From positions 1 through 14,008 of the forward strand of contig JAFYQL010000169.1 in assembly GCA_017547125.1 (NCBI GenBank): a stretch of DNA of 14,008 bases, given 5' to 3'. Below, in pieces: positions 1 to 6,766 of this stretch (position 1 is its first letter; every line of letters starts with the position of its first letter). This stretch comes from Bacillota bacterium. GTDB lineage: Bacteria; Bacillota; Clostridia; Lachnospirales; Anaerotignaceae. Both the position numbers and the translations under genes were made by a program. Below the pieces are notes generated by a model. That model searched no databases. It saw nothing but the letters and a program-made list of their open reading frames with translations, and was not told where the DNA came from.

Positions 1-1
1 A

Positions 2-244
2 TTAGTATTCTTTTTCTATTTCAACCTTGCATATTTCGCCCTGAAGAGTCTTTATTTCAAGTTCAACATATTCGTCATTTATAAGAAAACGATAGTCAAA
101 TACGTCTTCGATATTCTTTCCGTTTACAGAAAGAAGAATATCGCCCGGCTCAATGCCAAGCTCTTCAGCAATACTGTCACGTTCAACCTTAATTATTATA
201 TTTTCCTTTTTTTCTTTTCCTATGGTTCTTTTGTTAAGTTCCAT
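2..244 (-). CDS. PDZ-domain protein, N-terminal part of a DUF512 (radical SAM-like) protein that stops at 80 aa
   Basis: The 80 residues form a small PDZ-like domain. The segment AEELGIEPGDILLSVNGK (about residues 26-43) and the following DVFDYRFL match the N-terminus of the Clostridial DUF512/PDZ radical SAM-like proteins, which are normally well over 400 residues long. ATG at 244 has a good ribosome site (AAGGAG, 6 nt upstream) that overlaps the stop codon of pgeF, so it is the last visible gene of the rnhB-yraN-pgeF run, 9 nt behind pgeF. The odd point is a TAA at positions 4-2 directly after the EIEKEY residues, where family members continue into the rest of the protein. The gene is therefore a genuine short protein, a frameshifted or truncated gene, or carries a sequence error. 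Only one base lies beyond the stop, so the window cannot decide. The PDZ assignment is fairly sure; the state of the gene is open. The biochemical function of the DUF512 family is not established. Confidence 0.7.
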   Translation of the reverse strand: MELNKRTIGKEKKENIIIKVERDSIAEELGIEPGDILLSVNGKNIEDVFDYRFLINDEYVELEIKTLQGEICKVEIEKEY

Positions 245-253
245 AATGTCTCC

Positions 254-1045
254 TTATTTTAAACAGATATACGCCGCCATACTTCCTCTGTCATTTCCCA
301 TTCTTCTGTGAGAATAAAAAAGTTCTTCATTGCACATAGTGCATTTGTCAGTAACTTCGATGTCACGAACGCCTGCCTCTTCAAGCATACGTTTGTTGAC
401 ACCCCAAAGGTCAAGCATAAAATGACCGACCCTTTTTTCATCCTTAATTATATATTCATCAGCAAAATCAAATGCCGCTTTGAATTCTTTTATTACAGGC
501 ATATCCACCTGGAAACAGCACTGGCCTATTGAAGGACCTATTGCCGCAACAATATTTTCTGCCTTTGTGCCGTATTCTTCGCCCATTTTTTTTATAGCTT
601 CAAGGCTTATTTTCTGCACTGTGCCTCTCCATCCGGAATGAACCATTGCAATTGCCTTGTTTTCGGTATCCACAAGATATACAGGCACGCAGTCCGCATG
701 GAATGTTGAAAGAACAATGCCTTTTTCATTGGTCATAAAACCGTCGAACTCAGTTATTCCTTCTCTGCCTATATCATCTTTTGTAACCTTAAGAATATTT
801 TTGCCGTGTATCTGATGTCCGCAGACAATGTTTCTGCTTTCAACCTCCATACAGTTACATATTCTTTTTATGTTTTCATCAACATTTGCCCTGTCATCGC
901 CTCGTGTATAGCTTACATTAAGGCTGCCATATACACCTTCACTCACACCGCCCACCTTTGTGGTAAATGAGTGGCTTACAAGACCTGTTTTTTCTATATT
1001 TTCAAAAACGCAGTATTTAACACCGCCATTTTCAGCAATCTTCAT
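254..1045 (-). CDS. pgeF: Peptidoglycan editing factor PgeF (YfiH/laccase-domain family)
   Basis: This is a cytoplasmic metalloenzyme of the YfiH/DUF152 (multicopper polyphenol oxidase-like) family. Members prevent or remove wrongly built muropeptides, such as those with L-Ser in place of L-Ala; related proteins have purine nucleoside phosphorylase activity. Counted from the chosen start (263 aa), the family metal ligands are visible: GHQIHG (His80), FHADCVPV (Cys119) and AMVHSGWRGT (His136). IGPSIGQCCFQVD and the C-terminal YSHRR motif follow. Length is typical. I chose ATG at 1045 because GGGAG lies 10 nt upstream; the in-frame ATG at 1069 has no ribosome site and would overlap yraN by 20 bases. 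The gene begins 4 nt after the yraN stop and is followed after 9 nt by the PDZ/DUF512 gene, so it is expressed as part of the rnhB operon. The family call is firm; the substrate in this organism is inferred. Confidence 0.93.
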   Translation of the reverse strand: MKIAENGGVKYCVFENIEKTGLVSHSFTTKVGGVSEGVYGSLNVSYTRGDDRANVDENIKRICNCMEVESRNIVCGHQIHGKNILKVTKDDIGREGITEFDGFMTNEKGIVLSTFHADCVPVYLVDTENKAIAMVHSGWRGTVQKISLEAIKKMGEEYGTKAENIVAAIGPSIGQCCFQVDMPVIKEFKAAFDFADEYIIKDEKRVGHFMLDLWGVNKRMLEEAGVRDIEVTDKCTMCNEELFYSHRRMGNDRGSMAAYICLK

Positions 1046-1049
1046 TATA

Positions 1050-1418
1050 TCACATCTCCCAGAAAGCATTTTCTATGTGACGCATATAAATTCTGTCTGT
1101 TTCAACTATTTCTATCACATCAAAACGGAAACTGCTTTCATACAGATTTTTTTCATCAATATATTTTTTAGCAGTTTCAATTATTCTTTTCTGTTTTCTT
1201 AAGTCAACAGCTTCACAGGGAATTCCGTTTTCAAGGCTTTTTCTGTACTTTACTTCTGCAAAAACAACGATATCGTCTTTTCTCGCAATGATATCAATTT
1301 CTCCGCCCTTACGGCAGAAGTTTGTATCAAGTATTTCATAGCCTTTTTTAAGCATCTGCTTTGCCGCTATGCTTTCGCCCTTATTCCCTTTTGCTCTGTT
1401 TTCTTTTCTTTCTTCCAT
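1050..1418 (-). CDS. yraN: YraN/UPF0102 family endonuclease-like protein
   Basis: A 122-residue single-domain protein of the UPF0102 family, which has a PD-(D/E)XK nuclease fold. The pattern is clear: GNKGESIAAKQMLKKGYEIL at residues 11-30, then GGEIDIIA (Glu40, Asp42), VVFAEVKYR (Glu55, Lys57) and a C-terminal RFDVIEI with HIENAF. Asp42, Glu55 and Lys57 correspond to the nuclease core. The cellular role of the family is not settled; it often sits next to rnhB, as here, which hints at nucleic-acid processing or repair. The ATG lies one base after the rnhB stop (TGATATG) and no Shine-Dalgarno sequence is visible, so translation is probably coupled to rnhB. Its own stop precedes pgeF by 4 nt. 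Length and motifs are complete. Confidence 0.9.
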   Translation of the reverse strand: MEERKENRAKGNKGESIAAKQMLKKGYEILDTNFCRKGGEIDIIARKDDIVVFAEVKYRKSLENGIPCEAVDLRKQKRIIETAKKYIDEKNLYESSFRFDVIEIVETDRIYMRHIENAFWEM

Positions 1419-1419
1419 A

Positions 1420-2184
1420 TCAGATAAAGTTTTTTACAAATGATTTTCTGTGGATCGGGCAGATACCCTTTTCTTTAATGGTTTTTATGTGCTCGGCAGA
1501 GCCATAGCCTTTGTTTTCAGCAAAGCCATATCCAGGATAAAGCTCGTCATACATAGCCATCATTCTGTCTCTTGTAACCTTGGCAATGATGCTTGCCGCA
1601 CCGATTGAAATGCTTTTTGCATCGCCTTTTATAATGGCTGTCTGCTCAACATCAATAAGCGGAATTGTAACAGCATCGGCAAGAAGATGGTCTGGCTTAA
1701 CCTTAAGCTTTGAAAGAGCCTCTCTCATAGCCTTGTATGTAGCCTGAAGAATATTTATTTCATCAATTTCTTCAGGGGAAACCATAGCCACTGCCCAGTC
1801 AACTGCTCTTTCTGTGATTATGTCATAGAGTTCATCTCTTTTTTTGGCGCTAAGCTTTTTACTGTCGTTTATTCCTTCTATAAGGTCATTTTCCTTAAGT
1901 ATAACCACGGCAGCCGCCACAGGCCCTGCAAGAGGCCCTCTGCCCACTTCGTCAACTCCGGCAACATATACACAGCCTTTGCTGTAAAGACGCGCCTCAT
2001 ACTTTGAAATCTCTTTGAGACGTTCAATTTCATCAAAGTATGCCTGCTTTCGTTTCTGTGCTGTTTCCACAAGTTTGATTACACTTTTTCTCTCATCGTT
2101 TCTGTATTCTTCGATGAAATTGTCAAGATGAGCAACTGTGCTTGTATCAAGTTTTTGTTTTATAGAAGATACTGCTTCTGCCAT
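1420..2184 (-). CDS. rnhB: Ribonuclease HII
   Basis: This enzyme cleaves the RNA strand of RNA/DNA hybrids and nicks at single ribonucleotides left in DNA, starting ribonucleotide excision repair. Counted from Met at 2184 (254 aa), the catalytic set is complete: VAGVDEVGRGPLAGP gives Asp78 and Glu79, LLAD gives Asp170, and IIKGDAKS gives Asp188. LNDSKKLS-like (NDSKKLS) and AASIIAKVTRD motifs are also present. The roughly 70 residues before the catalytic core form a helical N-terminal extension, as in Bacillus RNase HII. Two in-frame ATGs exist. The one at 2193 directly abuts AAGGA, while the one at 2184 has AAGGA 9 nt upstream, so I prefer 2184. It is the first gene of the rnhB-yraN-pgeF-PDZ run, with a sigma-A type promoter about 45-70 nt upstream. 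Confidence 0.96.
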   Translation of the reverse strand: MAEAVSSIKQKLDTSTVAHLDNFIEEYRNDERKSVIKLVETAQKRKQAYFDEIERLKEISKYEARLYSKGCVYVAGVDEVGRGPLAGPVAAAVVILKENDLIEGINDSKKLSAKKRDELYDIITERAVDWAVAMVSPEEIDEINILQATYKAMREALSKLKVKPDHLLADAVTIPLIDVEQTAIIKGDAKSISIGAASIIAKVTRDRMMAMYDELYPGYGFAENKGYGSAEHIKTIKEKGICPIHRKSFVKNFI

Positions 2185-2227
2185 TTTGGTCATTCCTTCG
2201 CCATTGTCACATAATAAGTCAACTTAA

Positions 2228-2256
2228 AGTATACACAATAATCAATGATTTGTCTA
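2228..2256 (-). promoter_or_regulatory. Sigma-A type promoter for the rnhB operon
   Basis: Read on the minus strand, TAGACA (2256-2251) and TATACT (2233-2228) are separated by exactly 17 bases. These differ by one base each from TTGACA and TATAAT. The predicted start site is near 2221, giving a leader of about 35 nt before the rnhB start. The site lies just past the RNase J terminator, as expected for a fresh transcription unit. Confidence 0.7.
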
Positions 2257-2269
2257 TTTTTTTACCAAA

Positions 2270-2300
2270 CAAAAAATCCCCCAAATCTTGTTTGGGGGAT
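2270..2300 (-). terminator. Rho-independent terminator of the RNase J gene
   Basis: A perfect 10-bp stem (ATCCCCCAAA with TTTGGGGGAT, 2276-2300) closes a 5-base loop. On the minus strand it is followed directly by six T residues. It starts 8 nt after the rnj stop codon and separates rnj from the rnhB promoter. Confidence 0.92.
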
Positions 2301-2307
2301 AAAATTT

Positions 2308-3978
2308 TTATACTTCTACAATAATAGGCAAAATCATAGGACTTCTCTTTGTTTTCTGCCATACATAATTTTTAAGCTCTTCTTTAATTGTGTTTTTCAT
2401 GTAGCTCCAGCTTGGTGTGTTTCTGAATTCACATTCCTGAAGAACTTCGGCAACAACCTGACGTGCGCCTTCCATAAGGTCTTCGCTTTCTCTTACATAT
2501 ACGAAACCTCTTGAAATAATATCAGGACCTGAAATTACAAAGCCGTCCACCTTGTCGATGGCAACAACCACAACAATAAGGCCGTCTTCTGAAAGATGCT
2601 TTCTGTCACGAAGAACGATATTGCCAACGTCACCAATGCCAAGGCCATCAATAAGCACCTGGCCTGATTTAACAGTTCCGTTTACCTTAGCGCTGTCTTC
2701 TGTAAGTTCAAGTACCTCGCCGATAGCCATTACAAACACATTTTTCTTATCCATGCCAAGGCTTATAGCAGTTTCCTTATGACTCATAAGGTGTGCATAT
2801 TCGCCGTGTACAGGCATAAAATATTTAGGCTGAGTAAGTGTAAGCATAAGCTTCTGTTCTTCCTGACAGGCATGACCTGAAACGTGAACATCTGCCATAC
2901 CTTCATATACAACATCTGCGCCTTTTTTGATAAGCTCGTTAACTACCTTTGAAATCATTTTTTCATTTCCAGGTATACTTGATGAACTGAAAATAATCTT
3001 GTCATCAGGCTTAACTGCAATCTGTCTGTGTTCAGATGCAGCAATTCTTGAAAGAGCACTCATAGGCTCACCCTGTGAACCTGTTGTGATAATTACAAGC
3101 TCGTGGTCACTGTAATCCTTAACCTCTGAAATATCAATAAGTGTATTTTCAGGCATTGTAAGATATTCAAGTTCAACTGCTGTTTTTACGGCATTAAGCA
3201 TACTTCTGCCGATGATTGCAATTTTTCTGTTATGTTTTACGGCAGAATTTATAATCTGCTGTATACGATGGATATTTGAAGAGAATGTAGCAATCATAAT
3301 TCTGTTGTCCGGTGTCTCATCAAATATTCTGTCAAACACACCGCCAACTGTTTTTTCACTCATAGTAAAGCCAGGTCTTGATGCATTTGTGCTGTCGCTT
3401 AAAAGAAGAAGTACTCCTTCTTTTCCAAGTTCAGCAAATCTGAGAATATCAATAGGTGTTCCGTCAATAGGTGTGTAGTCCACCTTAAAGTCGCCTGTGT
3501 GAACAACAACACCCACAGGTGTATGAATTGCAAGTGCAACTGCATCTGCAATAGAATGGTTTGTGTGTATAAATTCCACATCAAAAGCACCAAGACGTAT
3601 TGTTTCGCCTGCCATAACCACATTTCTCTTTGTTGTATCCATAAGAGAATGTTCTTTAAGTTTGTTTTCAACAAGGCCGATTGTAAGTCTTGTTCCGTAA
3701 ATCGGCACATTAAGCTCTCTTAAAATATAAGGGAGTGCGCCAATATGGTCTTCATGTCCGTGGGTAAGAATTATACCCCTTACTCTGTCTATATTTTTCA
3801 CAAGGTAAGTAACGTCAGGTATAACCATATCTATACCTAGCATTTCTTCCTCTGGAAATGCCAAACCACAGTCAACTACAATGATATCCTGACCATACTC
3901 AAAAACTGTCATATTTTTCCCGATCTCCTGAAGTCCGCCGAGAGATATCACCTTAAGTTTAGGTTTTTTTGCAGCCAA
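2308..3978 (-). CDS. rnjA: Ribonuclease J
   Basis: A metallo-beta-lactamase/beta-CASP nuclease with 5'-3' exonuclease and endonuclease activity, central to mRNA decay and RNA maturation in Firmicutes. With a TTG start at 3978 the protein is 556 aa, close to the 555 aa of Bacillus RNase J1. Zinc ligands then fall at LTHGHEDHIG (His73, His75, Asp77, His78), HTNHS (His141) and HTGDFKVD (Asp163), within one residue of the Bacillus numbering. HVSGHA, MPVHGEYAHL and a C-terminal domain follow. The TTG is chosen because AGGAGGAG lies 7 nt upstream (3984-3991); an ATG at 4017 would place that ribosome site inside the coding sequence. The gene stands alone: a hairpin separates it from the DUF1292 gene upstream, and a strong terminator follows. 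I see no convincing promoter in its 5' region. Only one RNase J is visible here, so J1 versus J2 is not decided. Confidence 0.96.
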   Translation of the reverse strand: MAAKKPKLKVISLGGLQEIGKNMTVFEYGQDIIVVDCGLAFPEEEMLGIDMVIPDVTYLVKNIDRVRGIILTHGHEDHIGALPYILRELNVPIYGTRLTIGLVENKLKEHSLMDTTKRNVVMAGETIRLGAFDVEFIHTNHSIADAVALAIHTPVGVVVHTGDFKVDYTPIDGTPIDILRFAELGKEGVLLLLSDSTNASRPGFTMSEKTVGGVFDRIFDETPDNRIMIATFSSNIHRIQQIINSAVKHNRKIAIIGRSMLNAVKTAVELEYLTMPENTLIDISEVKDYSDHELVIITTGSQGEPMSALSRIAASEHRQIAVKPDDKIIFSSSSIPGNEKMISKVVNELIKKGADVVYEGMADVHVSGHACQEEQKLMLTLTQPKYFMPVHGEYAHLMSHKETAISLGMDKKNVFVMAIGEVLELTEDSAKVNGTVKSGQVLIDGLGIGDVGNIVLRDRKHLSEDGLIVVVVAIDKVDGFVISGPDIISRGFVYVRESEDLMEGARQVVAEVLQECEFRNTPSWSYMKNTIKEELKNYVWQKTKRSPMILPIIVEV

Positions 3979-3983
3979 AAAAA

Positions 3984-3991
3984 CTCCTCCT
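3984..3991 (-). promoter_or_regulatory. Ribosome binding site fixing the TTG start of RNase J
   Basis: The minus strand reads AGGAGGAG followed by a short T run and TTG. This near-perfect anti-16S match lies inside the longer ATG-initiated frame and shows that the UUG codon at 3978, not the ATG at 4017, is the start. Confidence 0.85.
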
Positions 3992-4034
3992 TTTCTATTA
4001 AATTTTTGTCCGTACATAGTTTAATTTAAACATC

Positions 4035-4085
4035 AAAAAAGAGCGTATCATCATCATATCTTTTCGAACAAATCCAATGATACGC
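4035..4085 (-). terminator. Probable terminator after the DUF1292 gene (long-loop hairpin)
   Basis: GCGTATCAT (4043-4051) and ATGATACGC (4077-4085) form a perfect 9-bp stem. On the minus strand it is followed by CT and six T residues. The loop is long (25 nt), so folding is slower than in a typical terminator and some read-through into rnj is possible. The position, 29 nt after the DUF1292 stop, fits the end of the ireB-ruvX operon. Confidence 0.55.
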
Positions 4086-4113
4086 ATTTTTATTTCAGAT
4101 AGAGACAGTAAAA

Positions 4114-4413
4114 TTATTCTTCAACTTCTACGTCGTAATCTTCACCCTGGGCAGCAAAAAGGTCAGCAACTTTATCAAATTCTTCATCGTCTTCAATAAG
4201 TTCGTAGCTGTCTTCTTCGCCATCTTCAGCAATTTTCTTAAGTACCATAGCTTCAGCGTCTTCATCATCGATAAGTGCTGATTCAAGTACAAGAATGTAT
4301 TTGTTTCCGTCGTATTCGAGAGAATCGATAATCATAAATTCTGTTTCGATACCATCTTCGTCTGTAAGTAAAATTGTATCAAATTCTTCTACAAAATCTT
4401 CTTCAAATGCCAT
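4114..4413 (-). CDS. DUF1292 (YrzB-like) acidic protein
   Basis: A 99-residue very acidic protein. The core FDTILLTDEDGIETEF (about residues 11-26) followed by a KYILVLE strand and VLKKI...YELIEDDEEFDKVADLF is the DUF1292/YrzB pattern. No biochemical function is known; the family is very often encoded directly after ruvX and ireB in Firmicutes, exactly as here. The start has a clear ribosome site (AAGGAG 9 nt upstream), 27 nt after the ruvX stop. The striking point is that the C-terminal 75 residues of the upstream RuvX are a second, diverged copy of this same domain. The gene is followed by a hairpin that probably ends the operon. Family assignment is confident; any role is unknown. Confidence 0.9.
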   Translation of the reverse strand: MAFEEDFVEEFDTILLTDEDGIETEFMIIDSLEYDGNKYILVLESALIDDEDAEAMVLKKIAEDGEEDSYELIEDDEEFDKVADLFAAQGEDYDVEVEE

Positions 4414-4440
4414 AATAATTATCTCCTTTTTAACATTAAT

Positions 4441-5121
4441 TTATGCTTTATTAAATATTTTTTTAGCTTTTTCAAGCTCAGTTTCGTCTTCAACCTCTTC
4501 ATAGCAGATGTCGCCGTCTTCATCTTCAACTTCTTTGAGAATAAGCCACGCACCGTCTTTTTTGCCGCTTGCACGCACAAATATATAAACTGTGCCGTCT
4601 TCTTCAGCCTCATCTGTTATGTCGTATTCTGTTTCTGTGCCGTCATCATCTTCAAGCACAATGGTGTCATATTCTTCCTCTTCTTCTTTTTCTGCCTCGT
4701 TACGCACAGAATCAAGATAGCCCTGAAGAATAAACACAGCCGCCATTTTGTCGATAACACTTTTTCTTTCAAAATGGTCCATTTCGGCAGACATCATATA
4801 TCTGTCAGCAGCCACAGTGCTGAGTCTTTCGTCCCACAAAATAACTTCCATAGGCTTAAATCTTTTTTCAAGACGTTCCTTGTAGGCCAAAGTTTTTTCA
4901 CACCTTGGGCCTTCACTGCCGTCCATATTGCGCGGAAATCCAAGAACTATTTTTTCAACACCATATTCTGATATAAGTTCGGAAATTCTTCCAAGGCTCT
5001 GCTTATATTCCACCGGGGAATTACGTCTTATAATTTCAACGCCCTGTGCAGTCCAGCCAAAAGGGTCGCTCACTGCAACACCAACAGTTTTATCTCCGTA
5101 GTCCAAACCAAGTATTCTCAA
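4441..5121 (-). CDS. ruvX: Pre-16S rRNA-processing nuclease/Holliday junction resolvase-like YqgF (RuvX) fused to a DUF1292 domain
   Basis: The first 137 residues are a complete YqgF/RuvX RNase H-fold domain: MRILGLDYG (Asp7), VGVAVSDPFG, IVLGFPRNMDG, ILWDERLST and a final IDKMAAVFILQGYLD. The family takes part in 16S rRNA 5'-end maturation and has been called a Holliday junction resolvase. After a run of glutamates (about residues 143-149) comes a DUF1292 domain (about 151-226) with YDTIVLEDDDGTETEYDI, very like the separate DUF1292 protein downstream. Usual RuvX proteins end near residue 140, so this is a fusion. I chose TTG at 5121 because AAAGGTGA lies 5 nt upstream and it gives the family's usual MRILGLDYG beginning; a GTG at 5130 overlaps that ribosome site. 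The ribosome site overlaps the ireB stop, so translation is likely coupled. Both domains are confident; the effect of the fusion is unknown. Confidence 0.93.
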   Translation of the reverse strand: MRILGLDYGDKTVGVAVSDPFGWTAQGVEIIRRNSPVEYKQSLGRISELISEYGVEKIVLGFPRNMDGSEGPRCEKTLAYKERLEKRFKPMEVILWDERLSTVAADRYMMSAEMDHFERKSVIDKMAAVFILQGYLDSVRNEAEKEEEEEYDTIVLEDDDGTETEYDITDEAEEDGTVYIFVRASGKKDGAWLILKEVEDEDGDICYEEVEDETELEKAKKIFNKA

Positions 5122-5126
5122 AATGC

Positions 5127-5134
5127 TCACCTTT
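5127..5134 (-). promoter_or_regulatory. Ribosome binding site fixing the TTG start of ruvX
   Basis: The minus strand reads AAAGGTGA, 5 nt before TTG at 5121, and contains the ireB stop codon TGA. The overlapping GTG at 5130 would be part of the ribosome site itself, which argues against it as start. Confidence 0.65.
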
Positions 5135-5393
5135 TAATATCGTTTCTGATATAGCTGTCCACAAGTTCTTCAAGAAGTTCGTCTCTTTCAAGCTTTCTTA
5201 CAAGGCTTCTTGCGTTGTTGTGGCTTGTGATATAAGTAGGGTCTCCGGAAAGAATATATCCTACAATCTGGTTTACTGGATTGTATCCTTTTTCCACAAG
5301 CGCATCATAAACTGCAGTAAGTATTTTTTTAGCTTCGCTGTCAGTTTCTTTGATATTAGAATTAAATTTCATAGTATAGTTAAGATTGTCCAT
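5127..5393 (-). CDS. ireB: IreB family regulatory phosphoprotein (UPF0297/YrzL)
   Basis: An 88-aa cytoplasmic protein with the family features MDNLNYTMKF at the N-terminus, GYNPVNQIVGYILSGDPTYI (about residues 41-60) and HNNARSLVRKLERDELLEEL. In Enterococcus, IreB is phosphorylated on N-terminal threonines by the PASTA kinase IreK and controls cephalosporin tolerance and cell-wall synthesis. Thr7 here is a candidate equivalent site (inference). The start at 5393 has a strong GAGGTGAGG ribosome site; an ATG ten codons earlier at 5423 has none and would precede that site. The gene has a likely promoter of its own and is followed by ruvX and DUF1292, the conserved Firmicutes order (alaS, usually upstream of ireB, is not here). 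Confidence 0.94.
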   Translation of the reverse strand: MDNLNYTMKFNSNIKETDSEAKKILTAVYDALVEKGYNPVNQIVGYILSGDPTYITSHNNARSLVRKLERDELLEELVDSYIRNDIKR

Positions 5394-5434
5394 GACCCTC
5401 ACCTCTTGATATTTAATATACATTGCTTACTAAT

Positions 5435-5463
5435 ATGATAATATATATATCCTTAGTTTGCAA
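5435..5463 (-). promoter_or_regulatory. Probable promoter in front of ireB
   Basis: On the minus strand TTGCAA (5463-5458) and TATCAT (5440-5435) are separated by 17 bases and lie between the mtaB stop and the ireB start. The leader would be about 35 nt. The surroundings are AT-rich, which makes chance matches easier. If real, it lets ireB-ruvX-DUF1292 be transcribed independently of the mtaB operon. Confidence 0.5.
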
Positions 5464-5469
5464 ATTTTT

Positions 5470-6762
5470 TTAAACACGGCCAAAGGCCTTTTCCTTTTCG
5501 CAACATTCAATAATAACATCTTTAATTACGTTTTTAAGAGGCATATCACTCTTAACTGTAACGTTTATATAGTTTGATGTATGGCCTTCATAAGTGCCGT
5601 TTTCGTGGCACTGTTCAAAAAGAACCGGCATTGGTTTTCCAACATATCCGTTTATAAAATCTTCTGCCATTTTGTCGCTTAAAGCCATAAGCTTTTCGCT
5701 TCTTTCATCCTTTTTCTGTGGAGAAACCTGGTCTTTTCTTGCTGCAGCAGGTGTACCTCTTTTTGGTGAATATGGAAAAACGTGAATTTTTGCAAATCCG
5801 ATTTTTTCAGCAAAGGCATAGCATTCTTCAAAGTCTTCATCTGTTTCGCCAGGGAAGCCAACAATAATGTCAGTTGTCACTGCCACATCAGGCATATGTT
5901 TTCTTAATATTTCAACTGCTTCAGTATATTTTTCAGCAGTATATTTTCTGTTCATTTCCTTGAGAGTTTTGTTGCATCCGCTCTGAAGTGAAAGGTGGAA
6001 ATGATGGCACGCCTTTGGAAGTGCAGCCATTTCTGCCGCAAACTCTTCAGTAACAATATTAGGCTCAATAGAGCTTAATCTTATTCTTTCAATGCCGTCA
6101 ATTTCATGAACCTTTTTGATAACCTGAAGAAGATTTGTTGTTTTAAGGTCTTTTCCGTAGCTTGCAACATGAATGCCTGTAAGCACAACTTCTTTAAATC
6201 CATTTTCAGCAAGTGTTCTTACTTCACTTAAAACTTCTTCTTCATCACGGCTTCTGATAGGGCCTCTTGCATAAGGAATTATGCAGTATGAACAAAACTG
6301 ACTGCATCCGTCCTGAATTTTGAGGTAAGCTCTTGTTCTTCCCGCAAGCTTATGCACAGAAATAGGCTCGAAATCTCTTTCGTGCATAATTTCACCAACA
6401 AGGCACTGAACACCCTTTTCTTCAGTATAGTTTTCAACATAGTCAACTATCTCGTTTCTGCCCTTTGTACCAAGTATTATATTTACACCCTCAATAGTCT
6501 TTATATCGTCAGGTGCAGTCTGTGCATAGCAGCCCACAGCCACAACAACTGCTTCAGGGTTTACTCTCTTCACTTTTCTGATAAGCTGACGGCTCTTTTT
6601 ATCGCCAAGGTTTGTGACAGAGCATGTGTTGATAACATACACATCAGCCTTATCATTTATATCAACTATTTCGTATCCTCTTTCGGCAAAGGCCTCAGCT
6701 ATGGCTTCACTTTCCACCTGATTAACCTTGCAGCCAAGAGCATAACTTGCCGCTTTTTTCAT
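5470..6762 (-). CDS. mtaB: tRNA t6A37 methylthiotransferase MtaB (radical SAM)
   Basis: This radical SAM enzyme adds a methylthio group to N6-threonylcarbamoyladenosine at position 37 of ANN-decoding tRNAs (ms2t6A). The 430 residues contain an N-terminal UPF0004 domain with three cluster cysteines (Cys11 in LGCKVNQVES, Cys47 in NTCSVTN, Cys78 in VGCYAQ). The radical SAM motif DGCSQFCSYC gives Cys153, Cys157 and Cys160. A C-terminal TRAM-like domain begins near residue 365 (YVGKPMPVLFE). The N-terminal LGCKVNQVES sequence and overall length favour MtaB over MiaB or RimO. The ribosome site is AGAGGT, 8 nt upstream of the ATG. The gene begins 4 nt after the HAD phosphatase stop, so the two are co-transcribed. 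No clear terminator follows; the ireB promoter region comes next. Confidence 0.95.
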   Translation of the reverse strand: MKKAASYALGCKVNQVESEAIAEAFAERGYEIVDINDKADVYVINTCSVTNLGDKKSRQLIRKVKRVNPEAVVVAVGCYAQTAPDDIKTIEGVNIILGTKGRNEIVDYVENYTEEKGVQCLVGEIMHERDFEPISVHKLAGRTRAYLKIQDGCSQFCSYCIIPYARGPIRSRDEEEVLSEVRTLAENGFKEVVLTGIHVASYGKDLKTTNLLQVIKKVHEIDGIERIRLSSIEPNIVTEEFAAEMAALPKACHHFHLSLQSGCNKTLKEMNRKYTAEKYTEAVEILRKHMPDVAVTTDIIVGFPGETDEDFEECYAFAEKIGFAKIHVFPYSPKRGTPAAARKDQVSPQKKDERSEKLMALSDKMAEDFINGYVGKPMPVLFEQCHENGTYEGHTSNYINVTVKSDMPLKNVIKDVIIECCEKEKAFGRV

Positions 6763-6766
6763 ATTT

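Noticed and set aside
5046..5438. A 130-codon plus-strand open frame opposite ruvX and ireB
   Set aside because: Both genes on the other strand are firmly identified families, and this frame has no ribosome site or recognisable protein features.
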